Positions 31,269 to 37,465 of a stretch of 37,465 nt of DNA are shown here, in pieces. The notes under the pieces were generated by a model. That model saw nothing but the letters and a program-made list of their open reading frames with translations, was not told the DNA's origin and did not search any database. Position 1 is the first letter of the stretch. Each line of letters begins with the position of its first letter. Made by a program: the position numbers and the translations under genes. Source of the stretch: an uncultured Bacteroidota bacterium (GTDB lineage Bacteria > Bacteroidota > Bacteroidia > Chitinophagales > Chitinophagaceae); assembly GCA_903858475.1 (NCBI GenBank), contig CAIOIZ010000045.1, positions 1-37,465 on the forward strand. Direction: 5' to 3'.

Positions 31269-32324
31269 TTATTTTTCCTTATACTCGGGCCGTTTAACCC
31301 AAGACCCCTCTCTTTGTTTTCGAATTAATAACCACCAGAAGAAAAAACAAGTTATCAGTACGCAGATTACAGTTACCATCGTTTCAGAAACATATCCAGT
31401 TAGATCAATCAATAATCCATCCTCTGCAAAAATGCCATAGCCCAATAATGCAGGAATACGATACCAATAATAGCAGGAAACGGCTGCCGCTGCATAAAAA
31501 CCAATTAGTTTTTTTACTGCTGGCCCTTTCAATAATTGTTGAAGTGCTAGATATAAGCTTAAGCTGATTAATAAACCAATTAGCGGATATTTATAAATAT
31601 TCCAAACAGCCATTAATCCATCCCAAGAATGATGATCAGGCACATGAAACCATCCCCAGATAAACCCTGGCAATCCGCCAATGGTTAACAAACCACTGAT
31701 TTGATGATAGAATGTTTTCCGAGTAATCAGCGGGTGCATTTGTGGGGTTGAGTCCGGACAAGGCAAGGAGCAGTTCACGCATTCGCTGCAATGTGCATTG
31801 GGCATGGAAGCTATCGTATTACTACCATACAATTTTTCAACCGGATGAACGGGACATAAACTAGCGCACCATCCACTTTTCCAATCAAAAAACAAGCCCA
31901 TTCCAAAAGCAATCAGTGCACAACAAAATAGTAAGATTGCCGTCGCAAGACCATTGGTATTGAACAATGCATGACGCAATGGAACCAATGCATATAGAGC
32001 AATCACAGATAAAACTTGCAACCTACCTTGCCAGCGCACAGGCATTATTTTATTGCTAGAGAAATTGAATTTACGGGGAAGTAAACTGGTGGTAGCCAAT
32101 GGGCAAATATTTCTCCATAGCCCCAAAGCAACTACCAATAATGCAGGCGCCACAGGAATCAATATATTCCAAAATAGCAAAATACCGAGAGTGGGAACCC
32201 ATATTAGACAACAGAAAATAAACAAACCAATCAGCCAAAGTAAAACTTGTAATAGAAGCCACCAACGCTTATTGGCTACAGACAATGGTTTTCCTCGCAT
32301 AATATTGGTCTTTAAATCCTGCAT
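31269..32324 (-). CDS. Membrane polyferredoxin-like protein (NapH/CcoG-like Fe-S motif)
   Basis: A 351-residue membrane protein with about eight hydrophobic helices. Between the fourth and fifth lies a cytoplasmic loop with Cys153-x3-Cys157 followed by AHCSECVNCSLPCPDS, giving Cys179-x2-Cys182-x2-Cys185-x3-Cys189-Pro, a classic [4Fe-4S] motif. A second, incomplete set (the CP of Cys157, Cys74) may ligate another cluster. This layout resembles NapH, NosR and CcoG polyferredoxins, which pass electrons across or along the inner membrane, but overall similarity is limited and no partner oxidase or nitrate/nitrous-oxide gene is nearby. An FNR-like operator and -7 box lie directly upstream, which supports a role under low oxygen (inference). 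Confidence 0.75.
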   Translation of the reverse strand: MQDLKTNIMRGKPLSVANKRWWLLLQVLLWLIGLFIFCCLIWVPTLGILLFWNILIPVAPALLVVALGLWRNICPLATTSLLPRKFNFSSNKIMPVRWQGRLQVLSVIALYALVPLRHALFNTNGLATAILLFCCALIAFGMGLFFDWKSGWCASLCPVHPVEKLYGSNTIASMPNAHCSECVNCSLPCPDSTPQMHPLITRKTFYHQISGLLTIGGLPGFIWGWFHVPDHHSWDGLMAVWNIYKYPLIGLLISLSLYLALQQLLKGPAVKKLIGFYAAAAVSCYYWYRIPALLGYGIFAEDGLLIDLTGYVSETMVTVICVLITCFFFWWLLIRKQREGSWVKRPEYKEK

Positions 32325-32341
32325 GAACTAGGGTTTCTCTG

Positions 32342-32388
32342 CAATAATATCAAAACAACGCAAATTACATGGCATGATTCTCATCATG
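32342..32388 (-). promoter_or_regulatory. FNR-like operator and -7 box for the polyferredoxin gene
   Basis: CATGATTCTCATCATG (32373-32388) contains TGAT-N4-ATCA in a 6-bp-arm palindrome. TATTATTG on the minus strand (32349 to 32342) matches TAnnTTTG at five of six fixed positions, with the same ATTG ending as the box at 6644-6651. Centres are 35 bp apart and the ATG is 18 bp beyond the box. Confidence 0.6.
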
Positions 32389-32583
32389 TTTATCAGTAAT
32401 TACTTTTTTATTGAAGATTGGGCAAACCCAATAAAAGATAGCCAATGGAGATGCTAAAAATTCAAATAATTGAATGTTGCAAAAAACATTAATTTTAACC
32501 TTTTCCTTCATTAATGATCTTTTCATCGTTCATTTAAAAAAGGAATCGCTTAACTATAGTTATCAAAAACTTCAAATTAGACC

Positions 32584-32979
32584 ATGATTGAACAAACAGT
32601 AATGACCGTCATACAATGGGATTACCAAGAACCAGCACAGCCATTAACAGAGGAAGGACTCACTGGATCGGTTTCCTTTGATGTGATGAAGAAAAGAAAT
32701 GAAATTAAAAAAGGATTGGGGGTACGATTTAATTGTGAATTTTCATTCGAAAAAAAAGCGGTATTGGATTATATTGCAGAACACTCCTATGTGATTGACT
32801 TTGAAGACGTCATTGATTTAACGGAATTGCGAAATATGATTCAGAATTCCTACCTCCAATTCAAGGAAAAATATGATTTGAGAAAATTAAATACCGTTTT
32901 AAAGGATATCCCTTTGCAAGCCTTTGATGAAAGAATGTATGACCTAGCACCCATTCTTGGCCTTCTCAACGATGAATAA
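32584..32979 (+). CDS. Hypothetical cytoplasmic protein
   Basis: A 131-residue protein that I do not recognise. It has no signal peptide, membrane helix or metal-binding motif. It is acidic overall and predicted to be mixed alpha/beta, with VSFDVMKKRNEIKKGLGVRF near residue 30 and helical segments FEDVIDLTELRNMIQNSYLQ and FKEKYDLRKLNTVLKD. The upstream 100 bp contains the palindrome TAACTATAGTTA. Its stop overlaps the start of a 25-codon ORF that leads toward the SPFH gene, so the three may be cotranscribed. Confidence 0.65.
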   Translation: MIEQTVMTVIQWDYQEPAQPLTEEGLTGSVSFDVMKKRNEIKKGLGVRFNCEFSFEKKAVLDYIAEHSYVIDFEDVIDLTELRNMIQNSYLQFKEKYDLRKLNTVLKDIPLQAFDERMYDLAPILGLLNDE

Positions 32980-33049
32980 AGCTAAAGTGTTAAATGATGG
33001 GCAAGAATTAACCTATGAGGATTCAAATCTTTTGATGAACTTGCACTAA
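32972..33049 (+). CDS. Possible 25-residue small protein
   Basis: An ATG inside the last codons of the preceding gene opens a 25-codon frame (MNKAKVLNDGQELTYEDSNL, then LMNLH) that ends 11 bp before the SPFH gene. The 8-bp stop/start overlap is typical of translational coupling, and the composition is protein-like rather than AT-random. No family is recognised and it may be fortuitous. Confidence 0.3.
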   Translation: MNKAKVLNDGQELTYEDSNLLMNLH

Positions 33050-33060
33050 AATAAATTACC

Positions 33061-33966
33061 ATGTTTTTAATCATTCTAGGTTTTCTTTTATTAATCATGA
33101 TTACTGTATTAATAAAAAACAATCCTCCGTTGGCAAAATATGCAGCTGTTGGACGTTTGGCTGCTGTAGTATTAATTGTACTTGGTGTCGCAAGTGCCTG
33201 TGTAAAACAAATTGATGCTGGTGAAGTAGGGGTGAAAGTTTTATTTGGAAGTGTACAGCCTGAGGTGCTAACCAGTGGTCTTCATTTTATTAACCCGCTT
33301 TTAGATATTAAACGGGTAGATGTAAAAACGCAAAACTACACGATGAGTGGAGTACATGATGAAGGAAACAAAACGGGCGATGATGCCATTAGGGTATTGG
33401 CCAGTGATGGCTTGGAAGTAACCATCGACTTAACTGTTTTGTATCGTGTTGTGGCAGTGGATGCACCCCGTCTTCTTCGGGAAACAGGAGATGATTACAG
33501 AGATAAAATTGTACGCCCCATTACTCGTACCAAAATTAGAGACAATGCTGTTTACTATCAGGCCGTTGAATTATTCAGTACCAAAAGAGATGAATTTCAA
33601 CAACGCATTTACAAATCTATTGAAGACGATTTCAAAAAACGTGGATTATTGCTAGAACAATTACTGGTACGCAATATCACACTCCCCAATTCTGTTAAAG
33701 CCTCCATTGAATCTAAAATCAATGCAGAACAGGATGCTAAAAAAATGGAGTTCGTATTACAAAAAGAAAAACAAGAAGCAGAACGGAAAAGAGTGGAAGC
33801 ACAAGGTATTGCCGATTATCAAAAGATTATTAATACAGGCTTAACTGATCAACAGCTACAATATGAACAAATCAAAGCCATGAAAGAATTGGCACTTAGC
33901 GCAAATGCCAAAGTAATTGTAATGGGCAAAAGCAATACGCCCATCATTATTGATGGAAAGCAATAG
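33061..33966 (+). CDS. SPFH/prohibitin-family membrane protein
   Basis: A 301-residue SPFH protein. Two hydrophobic segments at the N-terminus (MFLIILGFLLLIMITVLI and GRLAAVVLIVLGVASA) anchor it. The SPFH domain follows: IDAGEVGVKVLFGSVQPEVL, SGLHFINPLLDIKRVDVKTQ and SDGLEVTIDLTVLYRV. The C-terminal third is a charged coiled coil (AEQDAKKMEFVLQKEKQEAE, RKRVEAQGIADYQ) used for ring assembly. Prohibitin/HflC-like proteins form large membrane rings that organise microdomains or modulate FtsH-type proteases. No ftsH or hflK gene is adjacent. The SDR gene starts 6 bp after its stop, so the two are an operon. Confidence 0.9.
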   Translation: MFLIILGFLLLIMITVLIKNNPPLAKYAAVGRLAAVVLIVLGVASACVKQIDAGEVGVKVLFGSVQPEVLTSGLHFINPLLDIKRVDVKTQNYTMSGVHDEGNKTGDDAIRVLASDGLEVTIDLTVLYRVVAVDAPRLLRETGDDYRDKIVRPITRTKIRDNAVYYQAVELFSTKRDEFQQRIYKSIEDDFKKRGLLLEQLLVRNITLPNSVKASIESKINAEQDAKKMEFVLQKEKQEAERKRVEAQGIADYQKIINTGLTDQQLQYEQIKAMKELALSANAKVIVMGKSNTPIIIDGKQ

Positions 33967-33972
33967 TTAGCG

Positions 33973-34692
33973 ATGGATAGCCTTAATAATAAAACGGTCG
34001 TCATTACAGGTGCATCTAGAGGAATCGGCAGGGCCATTGCATTGGCCATGCAGGTACAAGGTACGCGGCTTGCACTTATAGCCAGAACAGAATCTGAATT
34101 GTTGTCCTTGCAACAAGAAATCAAAAGCAACGGCAATCAGGTCTTAATTTTTACAGGAGACATTTCCAATGAAACTTTCGTGCAAGAAAGCATCGATGAG
34201 GTTATTCGACAATTTGGATGTATTGATATATTAATAAACAATGCAGGTATGGGCATTTTTAAACCTGCGGAAGATATCAGTTTAGAAGAATGGAATCAGG
34301 TATTTGACAGCAATACAAAAGGTAGCTTCCTAATGAGTAAGGCTGTTATACCCATCCTGAAAAAACAATCTGCTGGTCATATTATCAATATAGCGAGCGA
34401 TGTTGCTAAAAGAGTATTTGCAGGCGGTGCACTTTATTGTGCCAGTAAATATGCACAAGATGCCTTTAGTATGGCTATTCGGAAAGAACTAAGGCCTTTC
34501 AAAGTAAAAGTTAGTGTTGTTTACAGCGGACTAGTGGATTCCTATTTTCATGCCGAGCCCCAGGGAGACAGTAGTCACCATGATTGGTTAAAAAACGAAG
34601 ACATGGCAAATGCCATTGTATATATAGCCGCTCAGCCAGCTCATGTTGTAATTGATGAATTAATGATTCACCCAATTAGTCAGGACTATTAA
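33973..34692 (+). CDS. SDR-family NAD(P)-dependent oxidoreductase
   Basis: A 239-residue classical short-chain dehydrogenase. The cofactor motif is VVITGASRGIGRAIALAM (TGxxxGxG), followed by LINNAGMG (NNAG) and the catalytic Ser with YCASKYA (YxxxK). The Ser is expected in the segment INIASDVAKR. An Arg after the first Rossmann strand (IARTES) suggests NADP preference. The substrate is unknown. It is coupled to the SPFH gene 6 bp upstream. Confidence 0.93.
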   Translation: MDSLNNKTVVITGASRGIGRAIALAMQVQGTRLALIARTESELLSLQQEIKSNGNQVLIFTGDISNETFVQESIDEVIRQFGCIDILINNAGMGIFKPAEDISLEEWNQVFDSNTKGSFLMSKAVIPILKKQSAGHIINIASDVAKRVFAGGALYCASKYAQDAFSMAIRKELRPFKVKVSVVYSGLVDSYFHAEPQGDSSHHDWLKNEDMANAIVYIAAQPAHVVIDELMIHPISQDY

Positions 34693-34751
34693 GGAATACG
34701 AAAATTAATTTAAATTATTTTACTGCTATTGATTGAAGTTGATGTAGTACA

Positions 34752-34777
34752 ATAAAAATGGCTGCAGTTTGCAGCCA
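34752..34777 (-). terminator. Terminator downstream of the small secreted protein gene
   Basis: TGGCTGCA, GTT, TGCAGCCA: perfect 8-bp arms (34759-34777). On the minus strand it is followed by TTTTTATT, a good T-tract, so it should end the transcript of the gene at 34804-35130. It lies between convergent genes and may also slow transcription from the plus strand. Confidence 0.8.
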
Positions 34778-34803
34778 AGTTTGATATAAAATTTAAAGCG
34801 AGA

Positions 34804-35130
34804 TTAATATTTGATTATAGGATTTGTTCCGACAGACTTAATGGTACCCGTTGTTTTAAGCGCTTTTATATTGGCATCTTTAATGGCATTGGAATCATTT
34901 GGTTTATTGGGATCCTTAATTCCGTTTTGAGGTTTATATATTTTTACCTGAAGCGCTTTTTCAGTTAGCTTCACAACTTTTCCTCCATTTCCTAGTGCAG
35001 CTTGATTAATAGGCACTACAGTTTGCTCATTTTTTGCTACAGGTTTAACCTCTTTTGTGGCAGTGGTTGTTTGAGCTTTTAAACCGGCGAAAATCAATAA
35101 GGAGCCTAAAGCAGCAAGGATTTTTTTCAT
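34804..35130 (-). CDS. Small secreted protein of unknown function
   Basis: A 108-residue protein with signal peptide MKKILAALGSLLIFAGLKAQ. The mature part is short, basic and low in complexity: TTTATKEVKPVAKNEQTVV, then KVVKLTEKALQVKIYKPQNG, IKDPNKPNDSNAIKDANIKA and LKTTGTIKSVGTNP. It lacks Cys and any recognised motif. It is likely periplasmic or surface-exposed. It has a plausible promoter in the 63-bp divergent spacer and a clear terminator. Function unknown. Confidence 0.7.
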   Translation of the reverse strand: MKKILAALGSLLIFAGLKAQTTTATKEVKPVAKNEQTVVPINQAALGNGGKVVKLTEKALQVKIYKPQNGIKDPNKPNDSNAIKDANIKALKTTGTIKSVGTNPIIKY

Positions 35131-35149
35131 ATTTTACATTTTAATAGTA

Positions 35150-35180
35150 GAAAGATATAAAAAAATAAAGGAATATCAAA
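35150..35180 (-). promoter_or_regulatory. Probable promoter of the small secreted protein gene
   Basis: On the minus strand TTTG (35180 to 35177), a 19-bp spacer and TATCTTTC (35157 to 35150) match the Bacteroidota consensus at all -33 bases and five of six fixed -7 positions. The ATG is 19 bp beyond the box. Confidence 0.5.
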
Positions 35181-35193
35181 GAACAGGTACAGT

Positions 35194-35616
35194 ATGTTTT
35201 TACCATTTTTAAAAAAAGAAACAATCATTACACGAGCTGATCAGCTAATAGTTAGAGAAAGCCCTATTCATGGGTTAGGCGTTTTTAGTGCTATTGATTA
35301 CCAAAAAGGGGCAATCATTGAAACGGCGCCGATTATTCTGGGCAATCAACAGGATTATGAAATGCTGAAATATACTGATATGCATGATTATTATTTTTTA
35401 TTAACAGATAAAAATTATCCAATTGCCATTGGACTTGGATTTTCTAGTTGGTACAACCATGCCGCTCCTGCCAATGCCGTTTATCTTATAAATAAAAAAA
35501 AACTGACTATTCAAATTAAAGCATATCAATTTATTGCTGCTGGAGAAGAGATTACCTTAAATTATCATGGCAAGCCAGACAATCTAGCGCCGATTACTTT
35601 TAACAATGTCTTATGA
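35194..35616 (+). CDS. SET-domain protein (first of a tandem pair)
   Basis: A 140-residue minimal SET domain, the fold of protein lysine methyltransferases that use S-adenosylmethionine. The visible motifs are SPIHGLGVFSA near residue 28, FSSWYNHAAPANAVY near 89 (the NHxxxPN motif that builds the active-site pseudoknot), and AGEEITLNYHG near 116 with the catalytic Tyr region. There is no post-SET cysteine cluster. It is about the size of other bacterial stand-alone SET proteins, whose substrates are mostly unknown. Its stop overlaps the start of a second SET gene (ATGA), so the two are translated together. Confidence 0.88.
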   Translation: MFLPFLKKETIITRADQLIVRESPIHGLGVFSAIDYQKGAIIETAPIILGNQQDYEMLKYTDMHDYYFLLTDKNYPIAIGLGFSSWYNHAAPANAVYLINKKKLTIQIKAYQFIAAGEEITLNYHGKPDNLAPITFNNVL

Positions 35617-36008
35617 GTATATTATACATAAAAAAAGTGTCCGGTAAAGGAAGAGGCGTATTTAGCCGAACGCCCATTGTAGAAGGAGAGATTATTGAGC
35701 AAAGCCCTTTACTTGTAATGCCTGGCGAGGATTACGATCGACTCACCCAAAGCGTAATGGTTAATTATTGCTTTTTTTTTGACCGAGAAAAGAAGATGTT
35801 GGGATTAGCGTCTGGATTTAGCTCTATGTACAATCATCAATCTCCCTCCAATGCAACACACTCAGTTGATCCAAGTACGAAATTAATTACCATTACTGCT
35901 GTACGAAATATAGAGGCCAATGAGGAAATCTGCATAAATTACAATGGCAGTTTCGACAATGATTCATTGGATTGGTTCCAAACGCGCAACCTCTTACTTA
36001 AACAGTAA
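35613..36008 (+). CDS. SET-domain protein (second of a tandem pair)
   Basis: A 131-residue SET-domain protein, paralogous to its upstream neighbour but clearly diverged. Its motifs are SGKGRGVFSRTPI near residue 10, FSSMYNHQSPSNATH near 75 and ANEEICINYNG near 103. Like its partner it has no post-SET Cys cluster and no signal peptide. The ATGA overlap with the first SET gene implies coupled translation at similar levels, so a heterodimer is possible. The papain-fold protein gene begins 27 bp after its stop on the same strand. Confidence 0.88.
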   Translation: MSILYIKKVSGKGRGVFSRTPIVEGEIIEQSPLLVMPGEDYDRLTQSVMVNYCFFFDREKKMLGLASGFSSMYNHQSPSNATHSVDPSTKLITITAVRNIEANEEICINYNGSFDNDSLDWFQTRNLLLKQ

Positions 36009-36035
36009 AAACAAGATTTCATTGTTTTGAATCAT

Positions 36036-37022
36036 ATGCAATTCAAGTCAATAAACATATTGGTTACATTTGCTTCGAAAACAATCCTGTTGCTTAAAAA
36101 AACAATTCATATTACAGTATGGTTTTATTTGTTATTGATGGGTTTCGGTCCAAGTTTAGCATATGCACATAGCCTCCCTAAACACGATCATAACTTTGAA
36201 ATTAGTGCTGCACAAAAAAATGCGATTCGCTATCTCGATAGCATTGGGTCATTAGAAAAAAATGAGCTATGGCCGAATATCAAACCTGCCCAATATTTTG
36301 AAAACATAAAGAGAAATGTACTCGACCCCAAAACCATTTACCCTGGCAATGGCACCAACTTTTGTGGGTATGGCGCACTTACTTACCTTTTTTTAATTGA
36401 TGATCCGTTGGGTTATGCTCATGCCCTGATTCAATTGTATAAAGAGGGTCATACAAAAGTTGGAAAAGTATACTTTCGTCCTTCCGCCAGCATTAGAAAA
36501 CAGGCAGGCTTATTAAAATATAAAGGCATATTGGATATTCACCCGGCCGAACAACTTTGGTTTCTTTGTTTAGCTGATCATTTCAAAGGTTATCTAAATC
36601 TTTTTAATCACCATTATGACCCAGGTGATGAAGACAGTTTTTGGGCTTCTGTTAATTATGCCAAATTCAATCGAATGGTTAGAGCAATGTTGCGGTATAA
36701 TATCAAATGCCGTGGAGCTGATTTGCTGAGACCAGCCATTGCTGATTTATATGAATACCTCTCGGAACATTTAACCAAAGGCCCAGTAGTGCTTTATATC
36801 AACAACCGGATGGTACATAAGAAAAATCATGTTCGCATTAAATTGGGCATTCCCACCCATTTTGTAGTGGCAGAAAGTATCAGTAAAATGGACAATATCA
36901 TCACGCTTATATACTGGGATTATGGAGGAAGAACCTTGATTCAGTTGTCGCCAGAATTTTTAAAAAGAATTGTTTTTGGCATTACCACCTGTACCCAAAT
37001 AAATAAAAATGAAACGGAATAA
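36036..37022 (+). CDS. Exported protein with probable papain-fold (C39-like) cysteine peptidase domain
   Basis: A 328-residue protein. I use the ATG at 36036; a TTG nine bases upstream is also in frame. The N-terminus is basic, then hydrophobic (TVWFYLLLMGFGPSLAYA), so it is a signal peptide or anchor about 45 residues in. The later sequence has TNFCGYGALTYLFL with Cys110, IPTHFVVAESISK with His275 and IYWDYGG with Asp295. A Cys at the head of a helix with a following Gly-Tyr-Gly-Ala, then a strand with His-Phe-Val-Val and a downstream Asp, fits the C39/papain-like fold. Family membership is by eye only. Its stop overlaps the next gene by 14 bp, so the two are coupled. Confidence 0.65.
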   Translation: MQFKSINILVTFASKTILLLKKTIHITVWFYLLLMGFGPSLAYAHSLPKHDHNFEISAAQKNAIRYLDSIGSLEKNELWPNIKPAQYFENIKRNVLDPKTIYPGNGTNFCGYGALTYLFLIDDPLGYAHALIQLYKEGHTKVGKVYFRPSASIRKQAGLLKYKGILDIHPAEQLWFLCLADHFKGYLNLFNHHYDPGDEDSFWASVNYAKFNRMVRAMLRYNIKCRGADLLRPAIADLYEYLSEHLTKGPVVLYINNRMVHKKNHVRIKLGIPTHFVVAESISKMDNIITLIYWDYGGRTLIQLSPEFLKRIVFGITTCTQINKNETE

Positions 37023-37465
37023 ACTAAGTTGGTGTATATCCATTTTGGCAAGCTGTTTCATAATGGCCTGTTCCCCAAAAAATATATCTACTAGGTATTA
37101 TTTTGAAAATGAGAAGACGTTGGATCATATTGAAGAAAGTTACAAAGCGCTTTCGCATGAAAAACCATTTACTATAGGATTCACCAATCGCGCTTTCAGT
37201 ATAATAGAATTGCAGATTTTGACAGACTCGCTGGATTATGTTTATGAGTTTTCGGTTAATGAAAGCAGACTTAATGATACACTAAGCAAGTATGGATTAA
37301 ATTCAGTAAAAATAAATTCACTTATTCAGGAAATGAAAGGGATTCGTTGTACTTGGGTTAAAAATTTTGATTACTACGTTGCTGATAGAAAACAAACCCT
37401 GGTATTTATGTCCATCAAACCCTTGGCTTTACAATCCTTTTTCTCTTACAAAAAATATTATACGA
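37009..37465 (+). CDS. Lipoprotein (3' end cut by window edge)
   Basis: The 152 visible residues begin MKRNKLSWCISILASCFIMA and then CSPKN, giving a lipobox IMAC with the lipidated Cys at 21. The rest is mixed alpha/beta (TRYYFENEKTLDHIEESYKA, FTIGFTNRAFSIIELQILTD) with no recognised family. The ATG lies inside the last codons of the papain-fold gene (14-bp overlap), so a shared function at the envelope, such as an inhibitor or anchor for the peptidase, is possible (inference). The frame is open to the window edge. Confidence 0.75.
   Translation, partial: MKRNKLSWCISILASCFIMACSPKNISTRYYFENEKTLDHIEESYKALSHEKPFTIGFTNRAFSIIELQILTDSLDYVYEFSVNESRLNDTLSKYGLNSVKINSLIQEMKGIRCTWVKNFDYYVADRKQTLVFMSIKPLALQSFFSYKKYYT

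Overview
The window looks like chromosomal DNA of a Bacteroidota bacterium, most likely family Chitinophagaceae (Sediminibacterium/Ferruginibacter-like; the genus is inference). The evidence is low GC, Bacteroidota-type promoters (TTG, about 19 bp, TAnnTTTG), lipoproteins whose lipobox is followed by CKK or CSP, a type IX secretion C-terminal domain, and a Skp-BamA-UppS gene order typical of the phylum. I saw no tRNA, rRNA, CRISPR array, insertion sequence or phage gene.

Layout. 1-4084 (minus strand): envelope biogenesis, with a Skp/OmpH chaperone (cut by the window edge), BamA and undecaprenyl diphosphate synthase. 4261-5682 (minus): a three-domain persulfide dioxygenase/rhodanese. 6088-6471 (plus): a SWIB-domain protein with a histone-H1-like lysine/alanine/proline tail. 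6734-13002 (plus): an operon of a GltD-like flavoprotein with ferredoxin domain, pyruvate:ferredoxin oxidoreductase, and a dihydroorotate-dehydrogenase-like flavoprotein. A SWIB gene relic sits between the last two. 13301-15806 (plus): a fasciclin protein, a secreted unknown and a saccharopine-dehydrogenase-like protein. 15842-17563 (minus): a T9SS-exported PHP-type phosphoesterase. 17684-21260 (minus): a three-gene biotin-dependent acyl-CoA (probably propionyl-CoA) carboxylase. 21308-23082 (minus): a GerMN-like lipoprotein, a PlsC-like acyltransferase and a DUF985 cupin. 23202-25889 (plus): a two-subunit molybdenum hydroxylase. 25911-27599 (minus): CoA-disulfide reductase fused to rhodanese. 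27764-32979: small envelope proteins, lipoproteins, membrane proteins, a VF530 DNA-binding protein and a polyferredoxin. 33061-34692 (plus): an SPFH protein and an SDR oxidoreductase. 35194-37465 (plus): two tandem SET-domain proteins, a probable papain-fold peptidase and a lipoprotein cut by the window edge.

The most interesting signal is regulatory. Five intergenic regions carry the palindrome TGAT-N4-ATCA, the core of an FNR-type operator (TTGAT-N4-ATCAA). In four of them a Bacteroidota -7 box, perfect or one base off, lies with its centre 33-35 bp downstream, which is class II activator geometry. The targets are the PFOR operon, the persulfide dioxygenase/rhodanese, the polyferredoxin and the GerMN-like lipoprotein. 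The fifth site precedes another lipoprotein, and a degenerate sixth lies upstream of the CoA-disulfide reductase. Together they suggest a low-oxygen or redox regulon joining oxygen-sensitive pyruvate oxidation, reactive-sulfur handling and Fe-S electron transfer. The regulator itself is not in the window.

A second theme is eukaryote-like chromatin or protein-modification domains: a SWIB/H1-like protein, a SWIB relic whose five differences from the intact gene all fall at third codon positions, a VF530 DNA-binding protein and a translationally coupled SET pair.
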